A stretch of DNA of 8,523 bases from DTDR01 sp964505415 (GCA_964505415.1 CAZDHW010000030.1:1-8523), one strand, 5' to 3'; positions 1 to 6,402 are shown, counted from the stretch's first letter. Notes: generated by a model from the letters alone, not told the origin. Made by a program: numbers and translations.

Positions 1-498
1 ACTGGTGATAATATGATTAAATTCCAATATCTAACCGCTAATAACTATAATTCTAATACTGTGGGTATTGAAGACCATACTAATACTATTGGTATCAATT
101 TTGTTTACAATAATGCCTATCACCGAACTGCTGGAACTTTGACACCAAGAAAGGCAATTTTGATTAATACCTATCAACCTTTAACCGCGGTAAAAGAAGA
201 AGTTACCGTTACCAATCAGATAAAAGAAAAGAGATTTGTGTATCTAACAACACCAATTGTTGACCTACCAAAATTAAATCTCTATCTTTCTTCTGACCAA
301 AAAGTAAGAATTGATATCTACGATTTAACCGGCCGTTATGTGAGGACCCTTATTAATAAAGAGTTAAAAGCCGGAACTTATACAATAATCTGGGATAAAA
401 AAGATAGCAGAGGAAAAGAGGTTGCGAAAGGAATTTATTTCTACCAACTAACTACTAAAGATAGCCAAAGAGTTTTAAAGACGATAATTCTCAAATAA
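1..498 (+). CDS. Secreted/surface protein, C-terminal part with FlgD-like (type IX-type) sorting domain; 5' end outside window
   Basis: The reading frame is open from base 1, so this is the last 165 residues of a longer protein; the ATG at 13 is probably internal. The first ~60 visible residues (IKFQYL, TVGIED, GINFVYNN, ending near AILINTY) look like the beta-sandwich segment often seen near the C-terminus of large secreted proteases and adhesins in FCB-type and WOR-3 bacteria. The last ~65 residues are the recognisable part: VRIDIYDLTGRYVRTL, then LKAGTYTIIWD, GKEVAKGIYFYQL and a basic VLKTIILK end. That is the usual pattern of the FlgD Ig-like / Por secretion C-terminal sorting domain, which directs export through a type IX-like system and is usually removed at the cell surface. 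The catalytic or binding part lies upstream of the window, so the protein's job cannot be stated. The gene ends in TAA and is followed by a strong terminator. Confidence 0.8.
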   Translation, partial: TGDNMIKFQYLTANNYNSNTVGIEDHTNTIGINFVYNNAYHRTAGTLTPRKAILINTYQPLTAVKEEVTVTNQIKEKRFVYLTTPIVDLPKLNLYLSSDQKVRIDIYDLTGRYVRTLINKELKAGTYTIIWDKKDSRGKEVAKGIYFYQLTTKDSQRVLKTIILK

Positions 499-519
499 AA
501 GCTTTCCCAAAAAGGAGAA

Positions 520-552
520 GGGGGTAGACAAAATTGTCTGCCCCCTTTTTTT
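520..552 (+). terminator. Intrinsic terminator after the secreted-protein gene
   Basis: An 11-bp stem (GGGGG, a T-G wobble, AGACA pairing with TGTCT, G, CCCCC) closes a 4-nt AAAT loop and is followed directly by seven T residues. The stem starts about 21 nt after the stop codon. This is a textbook Rho-independent terminator and separates the first gene from the next promoter. Confidence 0.93.
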
Positions 553-554
553 AT

Positions 555-583
555 TTGATTTTTAAAAACTATTAGTTTATAAT
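555..583 (+). promoter_or_regulatory. Sigma70-type promoter of the PlsY-kinase fusion
   Basis: TTGATT (555-560) and TATAAT (578-583) are separated by exactly 17 bp. Only seven bases (584-590) lie between the -10 box and the GTG start codon at 591, so the expected transcription start falls on or next to that codon. No Shine-Dalgarno sequence fits in the gap. The mRNA is probably leaderless. The boxes sit immediately behind the T-tract of the preceding terminator. Confidence 0.75.
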
Positions 584-590
584 CTTTTAA

Positions 591-1820
591 GTGTTAAACA
601 ATATTTTACCTCTTCTTTCTGGCTATCTTTTAGGTTCAATTCTTCCCGCTTATTTTTTTGGTAAAATTTTAAAAGGCATTGATATTAGAAAAGTAGGAAC
701 TTTTAATGCCGGAACAACAAATGTTAAAAGGGAATTGGGAATTTTGCCAGCAATACCAACAGCAATTTATGATACTTTAAAAGGGATTGTTTCGCTATTA
801 ATTGCGCAGAAATTTTTTAAAACTTCTATTGTGGTAAGTTATCTTGCGGGTTTTGCCGCAGCTCTCGGTCATATCTTTCCTTTTTATCTCAACTTTAAAG
901 GAGGTCAAGGAGCAGCAACCCTTACCGGTATTCTTTTATTTAACCTTTATAAAATCTTTATTTTGAATAAAACTTTTTTCCCCTTTACCGATTTGATTAT
1001 CTTATTAATTACTATTTTTACAATCTTTTACATAAGTAAAACCCAAGAAATTCTTTCGATTACGGTACTACCACTTTTTGCTTATCTTTTGCTCTTAAGG
1101 GTAAAATTTGATTGGTTGTTAATTTCCACATTAATTATTATTGCTTATCTGCTAATCATTGGTATTTTGAATATTATTAAATTTAATTTGTTAAAGATTG
1201 ATAAAAGTCAACTTCCTAATTTCCCTTTTTGGCGCACCTTTATCCGACCAGCAGGTTTTTCCTTTGTCCTTCTAAGCTTTTTTGTGAGTAAATTTATTTT
1301 GCTAACTTTAATTGGCATTGTCCTTTTAATATTTTTTATTTTTGACTTAGTGCGTATTTTTCACGAAGAAATTGATAAATTTTTTATCAAAGATATGAGA
1401 GAGATTTTTATTATTTTAAAAGAGAAAGAAACCGGGAGGGTCTCTTCAATGACGATTTTCTTGTTAAGTTGTTTTTTAAGTTTTCTTATTTTTGAAAAAA
1501 ATATTGCTATCTATCCAATTACCTTTTTAATCTTTGGTGATTTTTTTGCTAAGGTTTTTGGTTTGGCTTACGGTCGTCACAAACTTTTTAATAAAACTTG
1601 GGAAGGGACATTGGCTCATTTCTTAGGTTCTTTAATTTTTGGTTATCTTCTGGCTAATTATTCACCCTTACCATTGGTTTTAATTTTTATTGGTGCTCTT
1701 GTTGGGACAATCGCCGAAGTTTTACCTTTTAATATTGACGATAATCTTTCGGTTCCGATATTATCCGGAGCGGTTATTACCTTCTTTTTAAAGATAAACC
1801 GAAAATCACCGTTTCTTTAG
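591..1820 (+). CDS. Fusion protein: PlsY-type acyl-phosphate:glycerol-3-phosphate acyltransferase + CTP-dependent lipid (dolichol/phytol/diacylglycerol) kinase domain
   Basis: This is a polytopic membrane protein of 409 residues, twice the usual ~200 of PlsY. Residues 1-~205 follow PlsY, which transfers acyl groups from acyl-phosphate to glycerol-3-phosphate to make lysophosphatidate. The matches are GYLLGSILPAYFFGKILKG (11-29), DIRKVGTFNAGTTN (31-44) and GHIFPFYLNFKGGQGAAT (93-110). Residues ~215-409 follow the SEC59/VTE5/DGK1 kinase family: RIFHEE (255-260), KEKETGRVSSMTIFLL (277-292), GDFFAKVFGLAYGRHK (316-331), KTWEGT (335-340) and the late E375/DDN (383-385) followed by a VP motif. That family uses CTP to phosphorylate a lipid alcohol. 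About a dozen hydrophobic segments span both halves. The acyltransferase motifs are altered: Ser to Thr in motif 1, FKGGK to FKGGQ, and motif 3 lacks its His, leaving only LNIIKFNL near 193-200. The GTG start is supported by the PlsY N-terminus beginning there. The natural lipid substrate of the kinase half is unknown; recycling of diacylglycerol to phosphatidate is one guess. Confidence 0.85.
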   Translation: MLNNILPLLSGYLLGSILPAYFFGKILKGIDIRKVGTFNAGTTNVKRELGILPAIPTAIYDTLKGIVSLLIAQKFFKTSIVVSYLAGFAAALGHIFPFYLNFKGGQGAATLTGILLFNLYKIFILNKTFFPFTDLIILLITIFTIFYISKTQEILSITVLPLFAYLLLLRVKFDWLLISTLIIIAYLLIIGILNIIKFNLLKIDKSQLPNFPFWRTFIRPAGFSFVLLSFFVSKFILLTLIGIVLLIFFIFDLVRIFHEEIDKFFIKDMREIFIILKEKETGRVSSMTIFLLSCFLSFLIFEKNIAIYPITFLIFGDFFAKVFGLAYGRHKLFNKTWEGTLAHFLGSLIFGYLLANYSPLPLVLIFIGALVGTIAEVLPFNIDDNLSVPILSGAVITFFLKINRKSPFL

Positions 1821-2360
1821 TTCTTGGAGATACTGATATTTTGCCCAAAAATTTATCTTTTCTGTTAAAAAGAAGGCTTCTTTTAAATCTTTTCCCAAAA
1901 CAACTATTCCGTGGGATTTTAAAATGATTAACTTCTTATCTTTACCTACCTTCTTTATCTTGTTTGCCAATTCTTCTGACCCCGGAGGATAATAAGAAAG
2001 AAAGGAAATCTCCTTTTCTTTTAAACCAGTCCCTTTTAAAAAATCTTTATTTGGTTTTTTTATGATTAAAGGGTAAAGAGGGTGGGAATGGATAATTGCC
2101 TTTATTTGGGGGTTAATTTGGTATAAATTTATATGTAATTTTAACTCCTTAGATGCGGTTAAAGGAAATTTTTTATTTAGCTTGACAACAATTAAATCTT
2201 TTTCCTTTATTTTACCCTTAAAAACATTACTTTTGTTAATAATTAGTTTTTTTTCACTTATTTTATAACTGATATTGCCATCAGCGGCCGTTATCAAGCC
2301 TTTCTCATAGAGATAATGAAAGATTTCTTTTATTAATTTTTTTATGCTATTTTCTTTCAA
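1806..2360 (-). CDS. Class II aldolase/adducin family protein (FucA-like)
   Basis: The product is 184 residues, close to the size of short class II aldolases. These Zn-dependent enzymes cleave or modify sugar phosphates (fuculose-1-phosphate aldolase, ribulose-5-phosphate epimerase, methylthioribulose-1-phosphate dehydratase). The expected parts are in order: ADGNIS (26-31) for the phosphate-binding turn, catalytic Glu72 in SKELKLH, zinc ligands His91 and His93 in IIHSHPLY, PPGSEELA (125-132), and the third zinc ligand His150 in LKSHGIVVLG. The active site therefore looks intact. The substrate cannot be read from the sequence. The start is TTG at 2360, inside the last codons of serS with a 14-bp overlap. 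There is no clear Shine-Dalgarno sequence, so translation is probably coupled to serS. The 3' end overlaps the convergent PlsY fusion gene by 15 bp. Confidence 0.82.
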   Translation of the reverse strand: MKENSIKKLIKEIFHYLYEKGLITAADGNISYKISEKKLIINKSNVFKGKIKEKDLIVVKLNKKFPLTASKELKLHINLYQINPQIKAIIHSHPLYPLIIKKPNKDFLKGTGLKEKEISFLSYYPPGSEELANKIKKVGKDKKLIILKSHGIVVLGKDLKEAFFLTEKINFWAKYQYLQELKKR

Positions 2361-3609
2361 TTTTTTCTAAACCAGAAAGATAGGGTCTTAAAACTTCGGG
2401 AATTAAAATGCTGCCATCTTTTTGTTGGTAATTTTCAACAATGGCAATAAATACCCGGGGAAAGGCAACACCGCTACCGTTTAAAAGGTGACAATACTCT
2501 AATTCACCATTCTTTCTTCTTACCCGGGTATTATTTCTTTTTGCTTGAAAATCTTCACAATTAGAAATAGAAGAAACTTCCAACCATTCACCAATACCGC
2601 AGGCATAAACATCAATATCATAAGTCTTGGCTGATTGAAAAGCCATATCTTTAGCTGCCAATTGTTTTATTCGGTAAGGCAATTTTAAGGCCTTTAAAAT
2701 CGCCTCCACTTCTTTTACCATTTTTTCTAATTCAAAATAGGAATCTTCCGGTAAGGTATATTTAACCAGCTCTACTTTGTCAAATTGGTGGACCCGGATA
2801 ATTCCTCTCACTTCTTTGCCGTAAGAACCAGCTTCTCTTCGAAAACAGGCGGTATAAGCCATATAATATTTAGGTAAATCTTCTTCTTTTAAAATCTCAT
2901 TGGCGTGAAGATTTACTAAGGGAACTTCGGCAGTGGGTATAAGATATAATTCATCTTCAGCAAGATAATACATTTCATCTTTCAATTTCGGCAATTGCCC
3001 TGCGCCGTAAAAACATTCGGGTTTATTTAAATAAGGTGGTGAGATTTCAATATAATTGTGATATTTTCGGTGATAGTCTAAGCAGAAATTTATCAGTGCC
3101 CTTTCCAATAGGGCACCCAGCCCTTTAAATAAAATAAATCGAGAGCCAGCAATCTTTGCCGACCTTTCTAAATCTAATATTCCTAAAACTTCACCAATCT
3201 CCCAATGGGAAAAAGGTTTAAAATCAAATTTTGGAATTTCGCCTTCTTCTTTAATAATCACTTCTTCATCTTTCACCGAAGGGTGGATTTTGTTTGGCAG
3301 ATAGGAAATTAATTCTTTTAACTCCTTTTCAATTAAAGAAAGTTCTTCATCAATCGCTTTTACCTTTCTGCTTATTTCTTTAGCTTCTTCTCGCTTTTTA
3401 TTTATTTCCTCTTTGCTTAATTTCTCTTTATGTTCATTAAAAAATTCCGAAATCTCCTTTCTTAAATGTCTTAATTCATCCCTTTTTTTAATTAAGACCC
3501 TTCTTTTTTCATCTAAGGTTAAAATTTTATCAATATCAACATTCTCTTCTCTTCTTTTTAAAATTTCTTTTACTTTTTCGGGATTTTCTCTAACAAATTT
3601 TAGATCCAT
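2347..3609 (-). CDS. serS: Seryl-tRNA synthetase
   Basis: This cytoplasmic class II aminoacyl-tRNA synthetase charges tRNA-Ser, and in many bacteria tRNA-Sec, with serine using ATP. The product is 420 residues, the normal length. Residues ~1-105 form the charged, coiled-coil tRNA-binding arm (MDLKFVRENPEKV at the start, Lys/Glu-rich helices at ~30-100). The catalytic core shows the serine-binding TAE at 226-228, motif 2 (FRREAGSYG, 256-264, then RVHQFDKVE), EVSSISNCEDFQAKR (344-358) and motif 3 (NGSGVAFPR, 377-385, with the invariant Arg, then ENYQQKDGS and IPEVLRPYL). All key residues are present. The ATG at 3609 is chosen over a TTG 18 bp upstream, because family members begin at MxDLKF and the -10 box lies within the extra six codons. 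It is first in a two-gene operon with the class II aldolase. Confidence 0.96.
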   Translation of the reverse strand: MDLKFVRENPEKVKEILKRREENVDIDKILTLDEKRRVLIKKRDELRHLRKEISEFFNEHKEKLSKEEINKKREEAKEISRKVKAIDEELSLIEKELKELISYLPNKIHPSVKDEEVIIKEEGEIPKFDFKPFSHWEIGEVLGILDLERSAKIAGSRFILFKGLGALLERALINFCLDYHRKYHNYIEISPPYLNKPECFYGAGQLPKLKDEMYYLAEDELYLIPTAEVPLVNLHANEILKEEDLPKYYMAYTACFRREAGSYGKEVRGIIRVHQFDKVELVKYTLPEDSYFELEKMVKEVEAILKALKLPYRIKQLAAKDMAFQSAKTYDIDVYACGIGEWLEVSSISNCEDFQAKRNNTRVRRKNGELEYCHLLNGSGVAFPRVFIAIVENYQQKDGSILIPEVLRPYLSGLEKIERK

Positions 3610-3615
3610 AATTAT

Positions 3616-3643
3616 ATCATAAGTCAAATTTTTTTAAAATCAA
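3616..3643 (-). promoter_or_regulatory. Promoter of serS-aldolase operon
   Basis: Read on the minus strand, TTGATT (3643-3638) and TATGAT (3621-3616) have a 16-bp spacer. An overlapping TATAAT lies at 3616-3611. The -35 box abuts the stop codon of the upstream radical SAM gene. Six bases separate the TATGAT box from the serS ATG at 3609, which puts the expected start of transcription at the start codon. There is no room for a T-box leader or a Shine-Dalgarno sequence. Confidence 0.62.
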
Positions 3644-3644
3644 A

Positions 3645-4505
3645 TTAAAAGAGAATTCTAATTGGTAGGGAATAATCCTTACTTATTTTTATAATTTTTT
3701 CTCTTAAATTATTTTTATAGCTATCATAATCTTTACTTATCTTTAAATAAAAAGCGACTGCCCTTTCATTAAAGGCTATCTTTTCTAAGATAATTTTCAA
3801 CTTTGAATTTAAATAATTTAAGGAATCACAAAGGACTTCTTTTGCGCCTACTTCTTGGGCAAAATCAAAAATCTCTCTTATTTTTTCTTCTCGGTCGGAA
3901 AAATAGGGAATTATTGGCCCAAAAAAGATCGTAGTAGAAATTCCATTTTCAATTAAAGTTTTTATTGTCTTTTTTCTTTCTTCCACGGAACTTGCCTTGG
4001 GTTCAAAAATTTTTCTAATTTTCTCATTTAAAGTAGTCAAGGTGATTTCTATTGATAGGTTTTTTAAATCTTTTAAAATCGCTAAATCTCTTAAAATCAA
4101 ATGGGATTTTGTTAAAATTTCTATCGGCCAATTATAGCTCATAAGTGTTTTGAGTGCCTTTCTGGTTAATTGGTATTCTAATTCAATTGGTTGATAGGGG
4201 TCAGCAATAGTGCCAATACAAACAACTCCCTTTTTCTTTTTTAATTCTTTTATTAATCTCTCAATAAGATTTATCTTTACTTCAATAATCTTTCCCCATT
4301 CTTCTTGATGTTCCCGCCATTTTCTAATAAAAGTGGCATAACAATAGATACAAGAATGTTCACAACCGATATAAGGATTTAAAGAATAATCCATACCAGA
4401 AATTCCTGAAGGAGTTAAAGCTCTTTTACATAATACTTCTTTTATTCTAATCCCTTTTTCATCAATATAATCCTTTAAAGAAAATAGATTTTTATTTAAA
4501 AACAT
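3645..4505 (-). CDS. SplB-like radical SAM protein (COG1533 type)
   Basis: The product has 286 residues and is predicted to be a cytoplasmic iron-sulfur enzyme. The radical SAM cluster motif is CEHSCIYCYA, with Cys48, Cys52 and Cys55 in the standard Cx3Cx2C spacing; it is preceded by NPYIG. Further matches to the spore photoproduct lyase-like family are GTIADPYQPIE after a beta strand, ILTKSHLILRDLAIL, the strand SIEITLTTL, and FEPKASSVEERKKTIKTL followed by GIST. Family members reductively cleave S-adenosylmethionine to form a 5'-deoxyadenosyl radical. True spore photoproduct lyase repairs a thymine dimer in spores, and nothing here indicates sporulation, so the substrate is unknown. It has its own promoter and is probably transcribed alone, as serS has a separate promoter directly behind it. 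The start is the ATG at 4505, with a weak AAGG six bases upstream. Confidence 0.85.
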   Translation of the reverse strand: MFLNKNLFSLKDYIDEKGIRIKEVLCKRALTPSGISGMDYSLNPYIGCEHSCIYCYATFIRKWREHQEEWGKIIEVKINLIERLIKELKKKKGVVCIGTIADPYQPIELEYQLTRKALKTLMSYNWPIEILTKSHLILRDLAILKDLKNLSIEITLTTLNEKIRKIFEPKASSVEERKKTIKTLIENGISTTIFFGPIIPYFSDREEKIREIFDFAQEVGAKEVLCDSLNYLNSKLKIILEKIAFNERAVAFYLKISKDYDSYKNNLREKIIKISKDYSLPIRILF

Positions 4506-4517
4506 AATAACCTTAAA

Positions 4518-4546
4518 ATTCTATTAAGAATCTTAGAAAAAGTCAA
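4518..4546 (-). promoter_or_regulatory. Sigma70-type promoter of the radical SAM gene
   Basis: On the minus strand TTGACT (4546-4541) and TAGAAT (4523-4518) are spaced by 17 bp. Twelve bases lie between the -10 box and the ATG at 4505, so the expected leader is only about five bases. An AAGG sits in this gap and could be a weak ribosome-binding site, but it would fall at the very 5' end of the message. Confidence 0.75.
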
Positions 4547-4601
4547 GTTTTTAGAGATAGGGGTTAAGTTTTTAAAATTTAATAACTTATAAAACCTTAA
4601 A

Positions 4602-4630
4602 AATTTCCTATTAGGAAACTTTTTAAAGTT
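4602..4630 (-). repeat. Two abutting inverted repeats in the ribE-radical SAM spacer
   Basis: A perfect odd palindrome, TTTCCTA-T-TAGGAAA (4604-4618), is followed with a 2-bp overlap by a second inverted repeat, AACTTT-TT-AAAGTT (4617-4630). In RNA read from the minus strand, the first forms TTTCC/GGAAA with a 5-nt loop. Flanking A-rich and T-rich sequence extends it with one bulged G, so it resembles a weak back-up terminator. It lies about 60 bp upstream of the radical SAM gene's -35 box and could instead be a protein-binding site. The rest of the 205-bp spacer (4506-4710) is plain AT-rich DNA apart from the terminator and promoter listed separately. Confidence 0.45.
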
Positions 4631-4677
4631 TAAAAATTTATTTAAGTAATTGAAATATAATAATTTAGATAAATTTG

Positions 4678-4702
4678 AAAAAATTATAGGGAGCTATCCC
4701 CT
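4678..4702 (-). terminator. Probable intrinsic terminator after ribE
   Basis: On the minus strand the sequence AGGGG-ATAGC-TCCCT (4702-4688) can fold into a 4-bp stem plus a G-T pair with a 5-nt loop. It is followed by ATAA and a run of six T residues (4683-4678). It begins eight bases after the ribE stop codon. The stem is short, but it is the only GC-rich patch in the spacer, which makes a terminator the likeliest reading. Confidence 0.6.
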
Positions 4703-4710
4703 GGGTGCCC

Positions 4711-5304
4711 TTATATTTCCTTTTTCTCTATGCTTTTAATAACATATTTTCCTAAATAATCATATTCAATATTTATTTCGTCATTTATTTTTCTATATTT
4801 TAAATTGGTGTTGGCGTAGGTGAAAGGGATGATATAAACTAAAAAACTTTCCTCAAAAATATCTTGGATTGTTAAACTTATGCCATCAAGGGCAATTGAA
4901 CCCTTTTTTACTAAATATATTTTATTTTCTTTTTTTATCTTTATCTCTAAATGGTAATTTTCGCCTTTCTTTAAAAACCTTAAAATCCTGCCCACTTCAT
5001 CGACATGTCCCAAAATAATATGACCATCTATTCTTTCTTCTAATTTCATTGGTAATTCCAAGTTACAATAAGCGCCCACCTTTAAATTTCTTAAATTGGT
5101 ATTCTTTAAAGTTTCCTTTATTATTTCACAACTAAATTTTTGGTTATCCCTTTTAATGACCGTAAGACAAACACCATTAACGGCAATCGAAGAACCAATA
5201 TTTAAATTACTTGCCAATTTTGACTCAATAGTAATTAGCCGGTTCTCATTTTTACTAATAATTGAAGAAACCTTTCCTAAATCTTCAATTATCCCTTTAA
5301 ACAT
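4711..5304 (-). CDS. ribE: Riboflavin synthase, alpha chain
   Basis: The last step of riboflavin synthesis: two molecules of 6,7-dimethyl-8-ribityllumazine are dismutated to riboflavin and the pyrimidinedione. The product is 197 residues, normal for the family, and shows the typical two tandem lumazine-binding barrels. Barrel 1 starts MFKGIIEDLGKV and holds GSSIAVNGVCLTV (37-49, with Cys46), then ETLKNTNL (64-71). Barrel 2 starts near ERIDGHIILGHVD (90-102) and holds KGSIALDGISLT (134-145). The C-terminal EYDYLGKYV (180-188) carries the conserved Asp and the trimer-forming end. One departure is IPFT at 159-162, where IPHT is usual. The ATG at 5304 is chosen over a TTG 18 bp upstream because MFxGIIEDLG is the standard N-terminus. 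That ATG overlaps the ribD stop by 8 bp, so the two are translationally coupled. In some naming schemes this gene is ribC. Confidence 0.95.
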   Translation of the reverse strand: MFKGIIEDLGKVSSIISKNENRLITIESKLASNLNIGSSIAVNGVCLTVIKRDNQKFSCEIIKETLKNTNLRNLKVGAYCNLELPMKLEERIDGHIILGHVDEVGRILRFLKKGENYHLEIKIKKENKIYLVKKGSIALDGISLTIQDIFEESFLVYIIPFTYANTNLKYRKINDEINIEYDYLGKYVIKSIEKKEI

Positions 5305-6388
5305 AAACTGGATAGCCTTCAAAGATAAAACCTTCTTTAAAACAATTTATTTTAAAATCTTTTATTTTTAAAAGATTTTTTAAATTATAGTGAAGACCGT
5401 TAGCAAAGGCTAATCCTTTTCCCATTATCTTGGGCGCATAAAAGAGAAATATTTTATCCACAACTTTTGCTTTTAAGGCACTACTAATCGTTTTCGCGCC
5501 ACCTTCAATAAGGAGGGAGGCAATTTCTTTTTCATAAAGTTTAGCCAAAATCGCTTGCCAATCAAAGAAATCATCTTTCAGCTCCAATCTTATTAATTCC
5601 ACACCAATTTTTTCTAACTCCTTAATCTTTCTCTTTTCTTCTTTATGATAAAAAATAATAACCGAATCTTCTTTAAAAATGTTAAAATCCTTTTCAATTT
5701 TTAAATAGGGGTCAAGGATAATTTTTTTAATCTTTTTATTTTTCAATACCCGACAGGTAAGCAAAGGGTTATCTTTAATAATAGTATTTATTCCGCAAAG
5801 AACCGCATCGCAATAACATCTTAATCTGTTGGCTTCCTTTCTCAATCTTTCATCGGTTATCCATTGAGAATCACCGTCTAAAGTAGCCATTTTACCATCC
5901 AAAGTTATGGCAACTTTGGCAATGACAAAGGGTTTCTTTTCTTTCACATATTTGAAATAGACTTCGTTTTGTCTCTTTATCTCTGCTTCTAAAAAGCCAA
6001 CATAAACTTTAATATTATTTTCCTTTAAAATTGCCACCCCCTTTTTATTGACAATTGGGTTGGGGTCATAAATTCCGCAATAGACTTCTTTGATACCACT
6101 TTCAATTATCGCTTTTGTGCAGGGCGGAGTTTTTCCGTAATGGCAACAAGGTTCTAAGGTAACAAACAAAGAAGCCCCTTTTAAAAGATTTTTATCTTTT
6201 ACCTTTTTTATTGCCGCAACTTCCGCATGGATATCGCCATATCTTTTATGATAACCAGTGGCGATAATCTTCTTATCTTTGACAATTACACAACCAACCA
6301 GGGGGTTAGTTTTCGTATAGCCTCTTCCTTTTTCTGCCAAAGAGATTGCCAATTTAAGATAACTTTCAATCTCTTCTTTTTTAAACAT
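5297..6388 (-). CDS. ribD: Bifunctional riboflavin biosynthesis deaminase/reductase RibD
   Basis: RibD removes the amino group from diaminohydroxyphosphoribosylaminopyrimidine, then reduces the ribosyl side chain with NADPH. The product is 363 residues, the usual length for the two-domain enzyme. The N-terminal deaminase domain (~1-147) shows TNPLVGCVIVKD (27-38), HAE at 54-56 (zinc ligand His54, catalytic Glu56), and LEPCCHYGKTPPC (78-90) with zinc ligands Cys81 and Cys90. The reductase domain (~150-363) shows KVAITLDGKMAT (158-169), SQWIT (174-178), DAVLCGINTIIKDNPLL (194-210) and IEGGAKT (294-300). All catalytic residues appear intact. The gene starts with ATG 14 bp after the stop of the EF-G-like gene. 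No purine-rich Shine-Dalgarno is present in that gap, which is pyrimidine-rich instead. It overlaps ribE. No FMN riboswitch was found upstream. Confidence 0.96.
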   Translation of the reverse strand: MFKKEEIESYLKLAISLAEKGRGYTKTNPLVGCVIVKDKKIIATGYHKRYGDIHAEVAAIKKVKDKNLLKGASLFVTLEPCCHYGKTPPCTKAIIESGIKEVYCGIYDPNPIVNKKGVAILKENNIKVYVGFLEAEIKRQNEVYFKYVKEKKPFVIAKVAITLDGKMATLDGDSQWITDERLRKEANRLRCYCDAVLCGINTIIKDNPLLTCRVLKNKKIKKIILDPYLKIEKDFNIFKEDSVIIFYHKEEKRKIKELEKIGVELIRLELKDDFFDWQAILAKLYEKEIASLLIEGGAKTISSALKAKVVDKIFLFYAPKIMGKGLAFANGLHYNLKNLLKIKDFKINCFKEGFIFEGYPVYV

Positions 6389-6402
6389 TTAAAAAGGGGA
6401 AT

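Noticed and set aside
3413..3622. Plus-strand open frame of 69 codons
   Set aside because: It lies antisense within the serS coiled-coil coding region; its composition is the mirror of Lys/Glu-rich codons and it has no recognisable domain.
3610..3627. TTG start giving serS six extra N-terminal residues
   Set aside because: The extra stretch overlaps the -10 region, and SerS proteins normally begin at the MxLDLKF-like sequence found at the ATG at 3609.
3611..3627. TTGACT and TATAAT only five bases apart upstream of serS
   Set aside because: Spacing is far too short for a sigma70 promoter; the TTGATT-N16-TATGAT pair fits better.
4506..4710. Possible riboswitch or small RNA in the ribE-radical SAM spacer
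   Set aside because: No FMN-element core or other conserved riboswitch sequence is visible. The GC-rich patch is better explained as the ribE terminator, and the radical SAM promoter leaves almost no leader.
5305..5322. TTG start giving RibE six extra residues
   Set aside because: Riboflavin synthase characteristically begins MFxGIIE, which is at the ATG at 5304 and overlaps the ribD stop in the usual coupled way.
5096..5371. Plus-strand open frame of 91 codons
   Set aside because: It is antisense to ribE and the ribD end, both strongly supported, and has Phe/Ile-rich low-complexity composition.
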